This document shows positions 39,929 to 51,087 of a DNA stretch of 64,000 nucleotides, in pieces. Position 1 is the first letter of the stretch. The number at the start of each line of letters is the position of its first letter. The DNA is from Hyalella azteca (Eukaryota > Arthropoda > Malacostraca > Amphipoda > Hyalellidae), in the NCBI RefSeq assembly GCF_000764305.2, contig NW_025933399.1, forward strand, positions 124,001 through 188,000, written 5' to 3'. A program made the translations under genes and the position numbers. Under the pieces are notes generated by a model that worked only from the letters and a program-made list of their open reading frames with translations, did not search any database and was not told the DNA's origin.

Positions 39929-41348
39929 TATGTTTTATTCATCACTCTGACCAGCCAGCCTTTGCACGAGCCTAACCGACGCCACCCTCAGCTTTATGTA
40001 TGGGAGAGCAGTGCGGCTCGCAGTGCAGTCCTCAAACCATGCGTACTGTTGCAGCTGCACAATGCAACGAAACCCTTCAACTCTGAAGGATGTTTGACGT
40101 TCTGCACTTGAGTGAATAATGGGTACGAGTATTGCCCTTGACAGCATGACTAAAAAGCATGCAAATATTGATGCAATATGAGACAAACTCAATGTCTTTG
40201 GATACTAAAACCTTTTTATACCTAAAGATTATTTTAAAAATATTTTTTTAAGACGAAGGGGTGGCTTTAAAGCTGAACTCACTCCGATTTAAATTTCTTG
40301 GAATTTTCGAGAATGTTAAACGTTTCAAAACAAAACTATGTTAACAATTATCATGGTCATAAAAGAGTTAGCAACAACACATATGTAAAATGTCTAAGCA
40401 CAAAAAATAGTAATCTTCTTTACCATCACCTTACATGCGCAGTTATAGTCCATATATAACCTTGGCGAGATCGAGCGCCGGGTCTTTATGTTGAGTTTGG
40501 TGTTGAATTTCATGCAAATGGGACAAGCTTGACATAATGAAAGCATCACATACGGCGGCGCCCAGCTTTATGCAGAGGTGATGAGCTTGTCAAAGCACAC
40601 AACGCCCAAGATAAAAGCCCAGCATGCGCCGGTCCAGCAAGCTTGACAGCTCACGTCCGGTATCTTGAAAGATTTAATGAAATCTTACAATTTACTCGAT
40701 TTTCTAATTTATCTAGCTGTTTCTTTTATCCATCGTCATTTGAACCGAGGAGTTTGATATATTACTTATATGAGTTTTTCACTCCAAATTCATGTGCAAC
40801 AATAAATTGTTCGCATTCGAGTGTACAGAAAGGAGGGTGTAGGTCGGAATTTGCATGGTGATACTGTAAAAAATGGCTTATAATTCTGCTCGTGTTACAG
40901 CTCTAAGTATTTCGATTTAACTTTCAACGACAAGACCTGGTTCATAATAATGCCCTTAGAAGTGATATGTAATGGAGATGAGTTAGATTTAATAAAATGT
41001 TTACTTCCCAAACTCGTACAGTCGCATTGCGTTTGCTATCTCGTGTTGCTTTTTTTTTGTTGTTGCTGAAAAAATTATCTTCTCGCACATAATAACGCAG
41101 TAAAAACCGTGCACAGAATCTTCTACAACTCGGAGCATTCCTCCCTGTATATCCAATGCGTCATGGAATTATAGGATGAGGGATAAAAATCATTCAAACA
41201 CGAGAAAATAATCCTAGGCGTGTAAATGAGAAACGGATAATTCGTTTCAGGATTGAAACAATTCGTTTAGTGCAGTGCACCTAGAGCTTACTGTCAACTG
41301 CATCACTGGAACGTCGCGTGCATTGCAGCTCCCGGAGCAAGGATGCAC
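39929..41348. other. Unannotated stretch
   Basis: No gene, RNA or transposon signature seen; frames below 90 codons only. A T-run with GTTGTTGCTG at about 41051 is simple sequence. Confidence 0.5.
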
Positions 41349-41554
41349 CTACGAGCGTGCAACAGGCAAGTAATCAAACCTACTGCGTTGTGTGAGCCGC
41401 CCCAAGCTACGAGCGTGCAACAGGCAAGTAATCAAACCTACTGCGCTGTGTGAGCCGCCCCAAGCTACGAGCGTGCAACAGGCAAGTAATCAAACCTACT
41501 GCGCTGTGTGAGCCGCCCCAAGCTACGATCGTGCAACAGGCAAGTAATCAAACT
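41349..41554. repeat. Tandem array, 58-bp unit, 3.5 copies
   Basis: Units start at 41349, 41407, 41465 and 41523, each opening CTACGAGCGTGCAACAGGCA. The first three complete units differ at one position (GCGTTG versus GCGCTG). The last is truncated after about 32 bases. Confidence 0.93.
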
Positions 41555-42513
41555 CGCATCATTTATTATGAAGGCAGGAGGGCATCGATTGAGTGTCTGT
41601 GACGGACTCAGTTGCTGTCATTTGGAGGAGCGGACAAAGCAGGGTAACATGACGCCGCCCGGGCTGCACAACCAACGCCCACCGTCAACTCTATTGAAAA
41701 TATCTGCCCATTTTGGGGATGGTGATTGGCATAGTTCCAAGACTGGTTACTGTTATTAGGACAGGATTATCCGTGAATCAGAATGCTGATGATAGGTTAA
41801 TAGTTATTCCTTACTTTAACTAGTTCGAACATATTACGGCAGTGCTAAGTTAACGATCATCAGTGAGTAAAATTATGTATTCATTACATAGGATAAAGAT
41901 ACATTTCGTTATGCTTCAATTCACTGACCACCAAATAAAAAGTTAGCTAATATAAAGAAAAGAATTTGCAGAGATAAAAACATTATACAAAGAAGCCATT
42001 CGTCGTTTACTGCCATCCATGCGTAGAGTGATCAAGAATGACAGCATGTGTGGAATAAGCCACAATAGAGAGTTCAATACTTATTATTAAATTTCACTAG
42101 CAAAAAATTCCCTTACTTCAAGCATTAAAATCAGGCCCTTTTGGTATCAAATTACGGCTTGATTGACGGATAAACGATATGAATACAATTATATTATATC
42201 TCGAATAACACGATACACCTGGCATCTTCGGCCACTAAATCATAGGAGCCAAGAAACATGTCGTCACTTCGATGTTTTGGAAGGCATCACGAGCGTGTCC
42301 TAATGCGTGTACGGTAAAGCACAAGCGTCATGCCAGTCTCAGTACCAGGACAAGTATTGACCAAGCCTGTAGCTGCTCGCTCGTCCACCAAACAATAGAC
42401 TAGAGTTGGCGTCAGAGAGGGACAGCTTGCGCCACTGGGTGCTGCTGCTCCTCTTCCCTCACAACACATATGCTGATTTTCCCTCAGCCATGTTATCCAG
42501 GCAAGTTAAAGGG
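41555..42513. other. Unannotated stretch
   Basis: No supported feature between the 58-bp array and the miniature element that begins at 42514. Confidence 0.5.
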
Positions 42514-42836
42514 TATAGTCAGATGGGGTAAGACAGGACCGAAATCACTAACAAGCATGTAGCATCTATACCATGAATAAATAAAAAACCTTAAACCTAT
42601 CACAAGATGTAGTTATGCAATGGGCTTCTAAGCTACAACTCAGACTTTCTGCATACAACATAGTTTTCTGTACAGATTAAAAAAAGTGAGCTGGTCCCAT
42701 CTTACCCCACTGGGGTAAGATGGGACCGGGCATGGGGTAAGACAAATTAAATTCAGTGCAATTAGAATGCATGATATGGGCTGGTCCTTTCTTACCCCAT
42801 GAAGGCTGCGATCCTGTCTTACCCCATTTGACTATA
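42514..42836. mobile_element. Miniature inverted-repeat element (Tc1/mariner- or pogo-type), TA-flanked
   Basis: The left end TATAGTCAGATGGGGTAAGA (from 42514) and the right end, read in reverse from 42836, TATAGTCAAATGGGGTAAGA, are inverted copies with one mismatch. The match continues as CAGGA(C/T)C. Outer TA pairs fit a TA target-site duplication, the signature of the Tc1/mariner superfamily. The 17-base motif TGGGGTAAGA(C/T)(A/G)GGACC appears six times: plus at 42524, 42711 and 42733 (truncated), minus at 42693-42709, 42783-42799 and 42810-42826. The copies at 42693 and 42711 form a perfect 17-bp-stem palindrome with a one-base loop. At 323 bp with no transposase it is non-autonomous. The motif copies may be transposase-binding sites (inference). 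Confidence 0.75.
42693..42727. repeat. Perfect 17-bp-stem palindrome inside the miniature element
   Basis: The left arm (42693-42709) and right arm (42711-42727) are exact reverse complements around a single C. Each arm is a copy of the element's terminal motif, so the palindrome looks like two element ends brought head to head. That could come from a nested insertion or an internal rearrangement. Confidence 0.9.
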
Positions 42837-45800
42837 TTGCACCAATGCCAAATCTTGATCGATATTTTAACGCGGTTTCTAAAAGGGGTAAATCCTCGGC
42901 ATTTTCAAACAGTACTTACTTGTGAAAATTTGGAGTACTTAGATAAAAAATTCTAAGCTAATAGTGAGAGTGAAAAATTGTTATACAGCTGTCCGTATAG
43001 TTGGCTATTCAAAATTGAAATTATTTTTTGGCATAGTGTGATTTCATAATATACATCTGTTATAATATCAAGCGCATCCACGTGAAAAAAGATCATCAAA
43101 TAGCATCGAAGTGAGAGTTAAACGTTGAAATGAAGACAAGTTTGAAAGTTGTGGGCATCTCATGCCCGATTCGGTGCCAATGCCATTCTAGTTCGTTACT
43201 AAGTGTATAAGTATGAAACATGTTTGCCATGGCCTTTAAATGCATATTAAATAATTTTATCTCAAATTTATATATTTCTCTATTTTTAATTCAATGATAT
43301 TTCAGGTTCTATGAAATCCTAAACTGTAAAGATTTGCAGATGGATACGATCGGAAATGAGAAAATATGAATATTTCGAAAGCATTTCTCCGCTTAAAACA
43401 GAATGAATCGTCAACATTTCTGAGGTAGCCACTTTTTCGGCTGCGGTAATATGGAACAATGTAGCTACAGCCATTCGTTGGAAAAGAAACTATTTAGTTT
43501 GTAATGGGTAAACATAATAACTAGTGTAGTAACAACTAACAATGTCGAGTTTGTCGGCAAGTAAGAGCAGAACGCAGCTATGATGACGCAGTCGTTACAG
43601 AGCGTTGTTGTCCCATAGGGTCACTCGATCAGGTCGTATAGTGATGCGGCTGAAGCGGAGCTATTCACCTTCAAAAACTAATCACAAGCTAGTGCATGAA
43701 TTTATATGCAAGAAACTAACAATTTAAAAATTAACAATAACAATAAAAAAAACACATCGAATAAACACAGAGGCAAGTTAAAACAAATTCTAATCAAACA
43801 TGAAGTCAGCCAGCGCTTCCAATTCAAATCGTGTATATATTGTAATTTTCATACTGCATACCCTCCAGCCGTCTCTTTCGTCAAATTGAGAACCTCAACT
43901 TTGGACAAAAGAGTATTTGGCGGATGTAAATGACAAAGCCAATTCTTATCAAATTTCCATAGACAATGCACTAGGGTGAATAAAATATCAGTACATTCTA
44001 TATTTAAGATCCATCTAACCTAACATCAAAATTTACACGTTGCTTATCAATAGTGATTATCAACGGTGATTTGAGAAAAACTTTACGAAGATCTAGCTTG
44101 GGTCCCAGTCAAGGTTTACAAAAACAAGGGTCCTAATTTATTTCTCGGGCATACATACTCTTGAGCGGACGTTTTCAAAGCAAGCGAGCATACCTTTCAA
44201 ACCCGATAAAAATGTCTTCTAGCTCTTATAGTGGGGCGGCGCGTCAACAGAACCACTCAATATACACAGCACACTTATATACTCACCCTATACTTGCAGA
44301 CAAACAGCACGCTACACCAACAACGAGCATGGGAATACATTGTCGTAGACATGATTGAGTTATTTTAGTATTGTTACAATTGTTCCGTAAGCAGCGCAAT
44401 GCAGCAAACAATAACTTAACAAAGAAATCAATAGACAAGGCGATTTTTCGAATTCCTTCGATGGTGCGAGGCACGCGAAGCAAAGAAGTTAGTGTAGAGC
44501 ACCGCATGCGTGCGCGATACACAAGGACGCTCGCCGCTCATCAAGCGTGCATGAATAGTTGCGAGGTATTCGCAATGCCATGCAACGGTCGCCACCGTGA
44601 TTTGCGTGAATCAAGATCAATCTTTTGCCAGGAAATGTAGATCAGACTCCTCACCTAAACAATTCTATGGGAAAAAACTAGACAGCGAGTAAATAATTAC
44701 AGAGCAAATCGCCAAAAATATCAAACAGCTAAAAAATTATGCAAAAAAATATGAACTGCAATGAAAAATTTTCTGAGTTGAAATCGATTGGTTAGTAAAA
44801 AGAGATGGATTACAATATAAACAGCAGAAACGGCGAAATCAACTGGTACATCCTTCAATATACTAATCCTACGCAAATATTAAGGGCTAGCGTAGCGTAG
44901 CAGAGGGCAATGAGCCTTGCAACGCGATCCTGCGGGCAAGATTCTATACAGGCGGAGTTGGCTGCTCCTGCCATAGAGCCTTGCTATTCAGAGCTGGTAG
45001 ATGGCAGGGGCGATATGCAGGCAAGCATCACATGACGAGGCTTACGGTGATCCAATCAATCTAGGAAACAAGGCATGCTACTCTTGGGTGAGTATTTTAC
45101 TCGTCCCTGGAACCAATCGAGAGAACCTTGAGAAGTTTTAAAAATGAGTCTAATCATGCACAGTGTATTGTAAAGGGTTATTATAAATGACAAAGATTTT
45201 ATTAATTCTCTAGCAACGCATCAACAAACAGGGACAAGATGCATAACAAGCCTAAGTTAGGGTGTGGCAGGCAATTAATGGTACCTAACGCATCAAGAGA
45301 ATGGTAATACAATAAATAAATGATGACCAATAATATTTTCAAACGAATAATCAATGTCTTTATATCGATAAACAAAAAATAATAAAATAAGTAAATTATT
45401 TATATAATATTTATCAGAGGATGACCACATGTTTAGGCGATTGATCGTTGACGGATCATTAAAACTTCGTTTATGCAAAGCATGTTTATTTATAGGAATT
45501 ATTTATGACGAGCCGTTGAAAAATCAATGCGACTCGAGGAACACACCAGACGAGAAACACGAAACTTGTACACGCATGTGTTGCTCAGCGTTCAATACTT
45601 GCACTACAAACGTGTTTATAGAGAATTCCTATAACAATAGCATGAAAATCTGACCAAGGATATTATTAGCACTACACGAACTGTTATTATTATTAGCAAC
45701 TCCAACATATGACATTATTAATACTCATGGAATTGATCAGATGTCTAGCATATCATGAAAAGCTAAGGTAATTATAAGCATACTAAGAAATAATTATATG

Positions 45801-45878
45801 AGTGTTAAGAAATCATTTACGCACGGAACTGTACACCAGTTGCAGTAATCATCCATTGTTATTTAGCTTTTCCGAGGC
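42837..45878. other. Unannotated stretch between two miniature elements
   Basis: No gene recognised. Frames at 43706-43933 and 44371-44640 on the plus strand are Lys/Asn- or Arg-rich without family motifs. Confidence 0.5.
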
Positions 45879-46349
45879 TTAACCCTTTCGTGACTCACGG
45901 GACTGTGACGTCCCGCTCAATGTTTTACTCCATAACTTGCATACAGCGTACCATTCGAGGCATAGCTAACTACAGGGACATATAAGAAACACTCCTGCAC
46001 CTACATATGTCCAATCTAAAGGAATATTATTATTTGTTCTTTTTGGGATATGTTATTATAAGCTATTACACGCGTTTTCCAGAGGAAGTTTGTGATATTA
46101 TTCAACTACTAACAAAAAATATTACGCACATGTTTTTTTTTAGAAAAATCAGTGATGTCGCAAATTGTGTCACCTCAGTTGGAACCATGTACTACCTGGA
46201 TTTTCTAGTACCAATTATATAATTTTTACCATTAACATATATTTGATTATTTTTTACGGAGATGCAATATTCGGTCCAAGTTCATGATGATTCTGCAGAA
46301 AAATACGAATAAAAAGTTGTAGAACACATTGCAGTTACGAAAGGGTTAA
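45879..46349. mobile_element. piggyBac-type miniature element with TTAA target duplications
   Basis: TTAA at 45879-45882 is followed by CCCTTTCGTGACT. The other end (46333-46345) is AGTTACGAAAGGG followed by TTAA at 46346-46349. The terminal inverted repeats match at 12 of 13 positions. A TTAA duplication plus termini beginning CCC is the established hallmark of the piggyBac superfamily. A subterminal palindrome, CGGGAC/GTCCCG at 45898-45915, sits just inside the left end. The 463-bp interior holds only short AT-rich frames (one of 71 codons at 46007-46222) and no transposase, so it is a non-autonomous copy. Confidence 0.8.
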
Positions 46350-47310
46350 GCGTTCCTGAAACCAATTTTTTCAATGATTTACTCTCAATGTACCTCGACC
46401 GACATAAGGTAGCGCGTGAGAGGACAAAATTTACATAAATGCAACACAAAAAAAAAAGGATATTTGTTGAAAACAAATTATAAGTTGGGCGGAAGTGATG
46501 TGGCATGTGTTCGTTATTGAAGCCAATATCATCGCATCACAAACTTCTGTAACATACGAAGAAATGCCAAAAAAAGTTTGTTCGTTACGAACCCCATTTG
46601 ATCCAATATAAAAAAGATCACTTTTAATAGAGAGCAGCATCACCGGAAGCAGACCACGTGTAGGACATCACAGAAGTCAATACTTTCACAAGTTTAGTAA
46701 AATTGAAGAGTGCGCCACACGCTGATGCTGCGTAGATAAGACAGTTCGAGTCATGGCGTTGGTTTTAACCCACCACTAATTTTTGTCAAGGAGTAACCTG
46801 TATTCAAGAAAACGTTTTTGTAGGTTATCCAGACTGCATTAAAAGTTATGAGTTTGATTTTTAATATTAACACCTAACTCAGCATTTTAATCAATAAAAG
46901 TATTCAAAAACGTAATGGCATAAATAAAGCGGTACTCCAGCGTTCGTCTGGTGCTGTAAAACCCTGTACTTCGTTACAGATGTGAGTGAAGGTGACATTC
47001 GCTAGCTTTTTTGTGCTCCAATATAAAATATAAAATGAACTATGGTTTGCGTTTGGCGCGGCATTTACTGGAAAAAAAATAGACTCCATTTACGCGTGAT
47101 TAAATTTTATCACGGCATGAATCGCAAATCATATTTTATATTTATTATTCAATTAATATGTTAGAAGAATTACAGCGTTGAACTTATGCAGCATTCTTGG
47201 CTAAGAAACTATAAAAAGTTAGGAATATGCCGTGTACCAAATAATCGTGCTTAAGTGTCAACAATGATCAGCCAATGCCTGCATGCATGCAAAAGGTGGC
47301 CGTGCATGTA
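46350..47310. other. Unannotated stretch
   Basis: No supported feature. A GTTCGAGTC sequence at about 46745 looks like a Pol III B box, but no tRNA fold or A box accompanies it. Confidence 0.5.
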
Positions 47311-47395
47311 ACGGCTCTCCACCAGCCGTGCCACGGCTCTCCGCCAGCCGTGCCACGGCTCTCATCCAGCTATATCACTGCTCTCAGGCTGGTAC
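47311..47395. repeat. Tandem array, 22-bp unit, about four copies
   Basis: ACGGCTCTCC(A/G)CCAGCCGTGCC units start at 47311, 47333 and 47355, then decay. Each unit can pair with itself (CACGGC against GCCGTG). Confidence 0.85.
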
Positions 47396-47569
47396 ATTTT
47401 TTTCAGAATTTTATTGATTACCAGTTTCTCTATTTAAGAGACGTCTAATCAAAATGATATTAAAAATAAACAATAAATCAATTTCACAATGAGCACCCTG
47501 TACTCAGTGCCATAGGAATGCGACATGAAACCGCCCAAGTGACGATAAGCGAGAGATAACTGCAACATC

Positions 47570-48015
47570 ACTCAGCACTGCACTCAACCAGATAAACTCA
47601 CCCCTCAACGCTGCACTCATTCACCACTGCACTCATCACTCACCACTGCGTTCGTCATTCACCACTGCACTCATTCACCACTGCACTCATCACTCACCAC
47701 TGCGTTCGTCATTCACCACTGCACTCATCACTCACCACTGCATTCATCATTTACCACTGCGTTCATCATTCACCACTGCGTTCATCATTNCCTGTCTCTT
47801 ATACACATCTAGATGTGTATAAGAGACAACCACTGCACTCATCATTCACCACTGCACTCATCATTCACCACTGCACTCATCATTCACCACTGCACTCATC
47901 ATTCACCACTGCACTCATCACTCACCACTGCACTCATCACTCACCACTGCACTCATCACTCACCACTTCACTCATTATTCACCACAGCACTCATCATGCA
48001 CCACTGCACTCACCA
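47570..48015. repeat. Minisatellite, 19-bp unit (CACCACTGCACTCATCATT)
   Basis: More than twenty units, mostly 19 bases with 15-base variants, run through this stretch. Variant units with GCGTTCGTC alternate with GCACTCATC on the left side, while the right side is more uniform. The array is interrupted by an unknown base and adapter sequence (47790-47828), so its true length and order are unknown. Open frames across it yield His/Thr/Leu-rich peptides that are artefacts. Confidence 0.93.
47790..47828. other. Assembly artefact: gap base plus Tn5 mosaic-end junction adapter
   Basis: An N at 47790 and a C are followed by CTGTCTCTTATACACATCT (47792-47810) and then AGATGTGTATAAGAGACA (47811-47828). 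These are two Tn5 mosaic ends joined head to head, as in the circularisation junction of transposase-based mate-pair libraries; only the final G is missing. It is flanked on both sides by the same minisatellite. A natural Tn5 insertion would have outward-facing ends separated by a transposon body, so this is untrimmed adapter. Confidence 0.97.
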
Positions 48016-48780
48016 ATCAACTCTTCGCTCACAACTCAGACTGCAGCTACAGGCCCGCTTATTCATGTTATTCATTCCAGTGAATTAAATCGCTAGGTAA
48101 TCAACTTGTGATGAAAATCAAACATGATCGATCAAGCGACAAGTCCCACTTCTAAAAAAACAGCGTTCGCATAAACTGTTCATTAGAGGCCGCCAATAAT
48201 TCTACCCTGATTTTAATAGGCTAAGAGCGCATGAAGAGGCCTGGCATAAAAACTCAGAGCGGACGTGATGTTCACGGTAGCCGGAAACACTGAGAGGAAA
48301 ACCCGGACCAGCCCTTCAGCGCGGTTGTTTCCAAACCGGCGGATGCAGCAGCCGCTGGAACTCAGCAGCACCACACAACTCCATACATGTACTCCCATCT
48401 CGAACGTTTAATCAGTTTATAAACTTGTAATTAGTTTGTAAGCAATGAAGAGGATCAGTCATTAGAGACGCACAGATCAAAACCAAAATTTAGACGAAAC
48501 CTTCGGCGATAATTAAGCTTTTCGAGAAATTTGAAGTAATTTCAGCAATATATTTTCAAAGACAATACTGTTAAGAACGCTATTGTGTATCTCAAAATAT
48601 CGAAAACGTTCGTAATGTTAGCCACCAGCAAGACAGTCATACAAAAATAATCGACTGATCCGAGAAATATTCTCCAGCAAGGACACAACTCGCCAAATGT
48701 GCTCCAACACAAAAACAACCAACGGAATGTTTTTTAAAAAGGAGACTTATCACAGGAATCTGTTCAAGACCAAAAATAAG
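48016..48780. other. Unannotated stretch
   Basis: No gene recognised. It lies between the minisatellite and the pogo-like fragment; I looked for the upstream helix-turn-helix half of the transposase here and did not see it. Confidence 0.5.
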
Positions 48781-48803
48781 AATGTGTGTGAATAACGAGC
48801 GCA

Positions 48804-49125
48804 TTGCGGCTAGCAAGCATAGCGGCCGGACGCTACGAGGTCGCCAGCGCAGAGGAAGCGCAGCAGCCGCGAAGACTACAGGAGTCAGATTTATTATCCT
48901 ACATTGTTCTGCTATCAGACTGGGGCTTCCAATTAGACGGTATGAATCTGCCTTTTTTGGTTAAAAATTACCTTGACAAACAGCATCGCACTTTACGAAA
49001 GTTCAAGGGTCGCACATCTATCGAGCATCATCGGTTTTTTGAAGAATGCAGGATCACGCATACCTTCCCTCCCTGCCGCCTCAAATATTCCTGTATTCCT
49101 GCCTCAGTTTCTTATACACTATTTC
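48804..49125 (+). pseudogene. pogo/Tigger-like transposase fragment (CENP-B-type DNA-binding domain), frameshifted
   Basis: The plus-strand frame from 48804 reads SDLLSYIVLLSDWGFQLDGM followed by NLPFLVKNYLDKQHRTLRKF. This matches my memory of the second helix-turn-helix of pogo/Tigger/jerky-type transposases: an L-x-x-(Y/W)-(I/L) helix, then DWGF-x-L, then L-V-K-x-Y-L-D-x-x-x-R and a K-F turn. After about 49005 the family pattern switches to the next frame, IIGFLKNAG then AASNIP, as expected for GFLKRHG and SNI(K/R). That implies a frameshift between about 49000 and 49025. No DDE catalytic domain follows and no terminal repeats were found. It is a dead, internally truncated copy. Confidence 0.62.
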
Positions 49126-49151
49126 TGTGCTCGACGCTCATTATCGAGTAA

Positions 49152-51039
49152 AAATTAGTACTTAGCTCACTTGAAAGTCGTACGTCTAAGACTTATATGG
49201 AAGGTTGAAATCGACTCTGCATGATGCTTTGTCGCGCTGTGAATTGACGCAGCACAAATAACACAAAATGAGTTATTAAACAAAAACAGTTGGAACACAT
49301 TTTAACATCCGGAACCGCAAATGTCCCGGTATTTTCCTGAAGTCTCTGCTCAATAGAGCAAAATTACCTACAGCCAGGATATTTATCCCCAGGTAACAAC
49401 GGGATAATTATATACCGTAAATCGGAACTCGGCCCAAATAAAAGTTAAATAACTCACAGGCGCATGGCGCAGTTATTGTCTACACTGACGTCAAATGCAT
49501 AATAATATTAAGCTCAAAGGCACAAAATCAACATTAAAAAAACAGTTTTTGCTTCGCTTTAGTACAATGTTAATAATAATTAATAAAAAAACACAAACAA
49601 TTATTTTCAGGCAATATCATCACTAGAGTAAGCAAGTATTTATTTGCATATTTGCATACGGTATATTTTTTCTTTGAATCGCCCTATGGTTCAGTAGGGC
49701 AGAAGGACCACAAGCGCCTCTGCAAACACAACAAATCCCACCAGCAAACCACTGGCGCGCACCACTGGCCAAGCTCTTGAAGCTAATCTTCGTCCATCAG
49801 CAATAATTTATTTTTCTTTGTCCGTTTAGAAGTTGTGCTTCGTTCAAATAAATAAATCACTCAGTCAGCGCACATATACTCCAAAAATACTACGAAAAGC
49901 CGCTAAAAAAGAGCACAAGTGGACGTAATTGAAGGATCTTTCTCACGATAAAGCCTCGTTGACGATCTTCACCGAAAAATAGGACTGCGAAAAATCGAAA
50001 AACCCATAAACTGGAAATAACTAATGGCCAACCAAAGGCTATTTACTGGCCGCCGATTTGCCGCCTATAAATTCCAGGTGTGAGGCCACTCACTTACGAA
50101 TGCTCGTCCACTAAATTCTGGAATGCGGATAATTCGAGTGTAGGCTTTCATGAAGCAGCGCTGGAAATGAACATGTTCCTGAAATACGGAGCGTAATGAG
50201 CGCAATGGTCGCACATGAGAGCACTCAGCATGCAATAAAAAATCTATGTGATTTATCGCTGCCCAATATCAACAATTAATAGACTTATGGTTTCCGATCA
50301 AGTTCGCATTCTTCATCTTCACGCTCAATATGAAAATCATACTCCAGCTTTGTACATCATAACAGGATTTATGCGGCCAAATTGTGAAGATTTTAGGAAT
50401 ATTTTCCCACATCACTTACATAGCAATTATTTCATTCATATTGCAGGTGAATCTCGAAAATTACAACAGAGTCATTCACGGGTGAGAATTGAACTACATG
50501 AAATCCATGTAAATATTTGTCTAGTTAAGTAAGAGACTAGCTTTCACATGGATCCTACTTGCCTTATGATCTCTAACAGCAAGGATGCAGAGAAGAAAAT
50601 ACTACGCAAATGCATACGGCAGCGGAAATTACCTAATGCAATTACTATTCTTCGATGAAGACAAAATGCTAATGTGAAGAAATTAAACTAATGCAGTCAG
50701 TGAAAAAAATTTCTTCCAAAAAACTCATAAACAATAACCGATCCACTGTCAAAATCACGACGCACGAAAAAAAGTAAAAAAATTAGTACAATTATGGGAC
50801 ATTACACTCATTTTTTAAAGATCATTTAACTGTTACATTACCAAAACACTCTCATTACAGCTCTTTTGATCATTGAGGGATGAGGACTGTTCTTGAACTT
50901 CATTCATCTTAGAATTAAGGCAAATTATCAATACGCTGTTTACTTTTCAATTCCGAACAAATTCGTGAAAATCATGATTGATAATACAAATTTCTCGTGA
51001 AATTCATATGTAATACGTCTTGCATGAATCATAACATAA
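49152..51039. other. Unannotated stretch
   Basis: No gene recognised. An acceptor-like TTATTTTCAG ends at about 49611 and is followed by a frame open for about 55 codons with no family resemblance. A 94-codon frame at 50248-50532 contains a donor-like CAGGTGAAT at 50446 but no recognisable domain. Confidence 0.4.
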
Positions 51040-51087
51040 GGCATACACTCTTGTTCATGTCTGAGGCATACACTGTTGTTCATGTCT
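51040..51087. repeat. Two-copy tandem repeat, 25-bp offset
   Basis: GGCATACACTCTTGTTCATG and its continuation occur at 51040 and 51065 with one base difference. Confidence 0.85.

Noticed and set aside
41349..41554. Regular repeats considered as a CRISPR array
   Set aside because: Copies are directly contiguous 58-bp units without unique spacers, in eukaryotic DNA; this is a minisatellite. The same applies to the 34-, 40-, 59- and 77-bp arrays.
46735..46760. Pol III B-box-like GTTCGAGTC, possible tRNA or SINE
   Set aside because: No A box at the right distance, no cloverleaf pairing and no tail. Similar lone matches at about 18,025, 23,405, 56,505 and 57,255 were rejected for the same reason.
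47813..48096. His/Thr/Leu-rich open frames of about 90 codons in two overlapping frames
   Set aside because: They start inside adapter sequence and run through a 19-bp minisatellite, open in more than one frame; not proteins.
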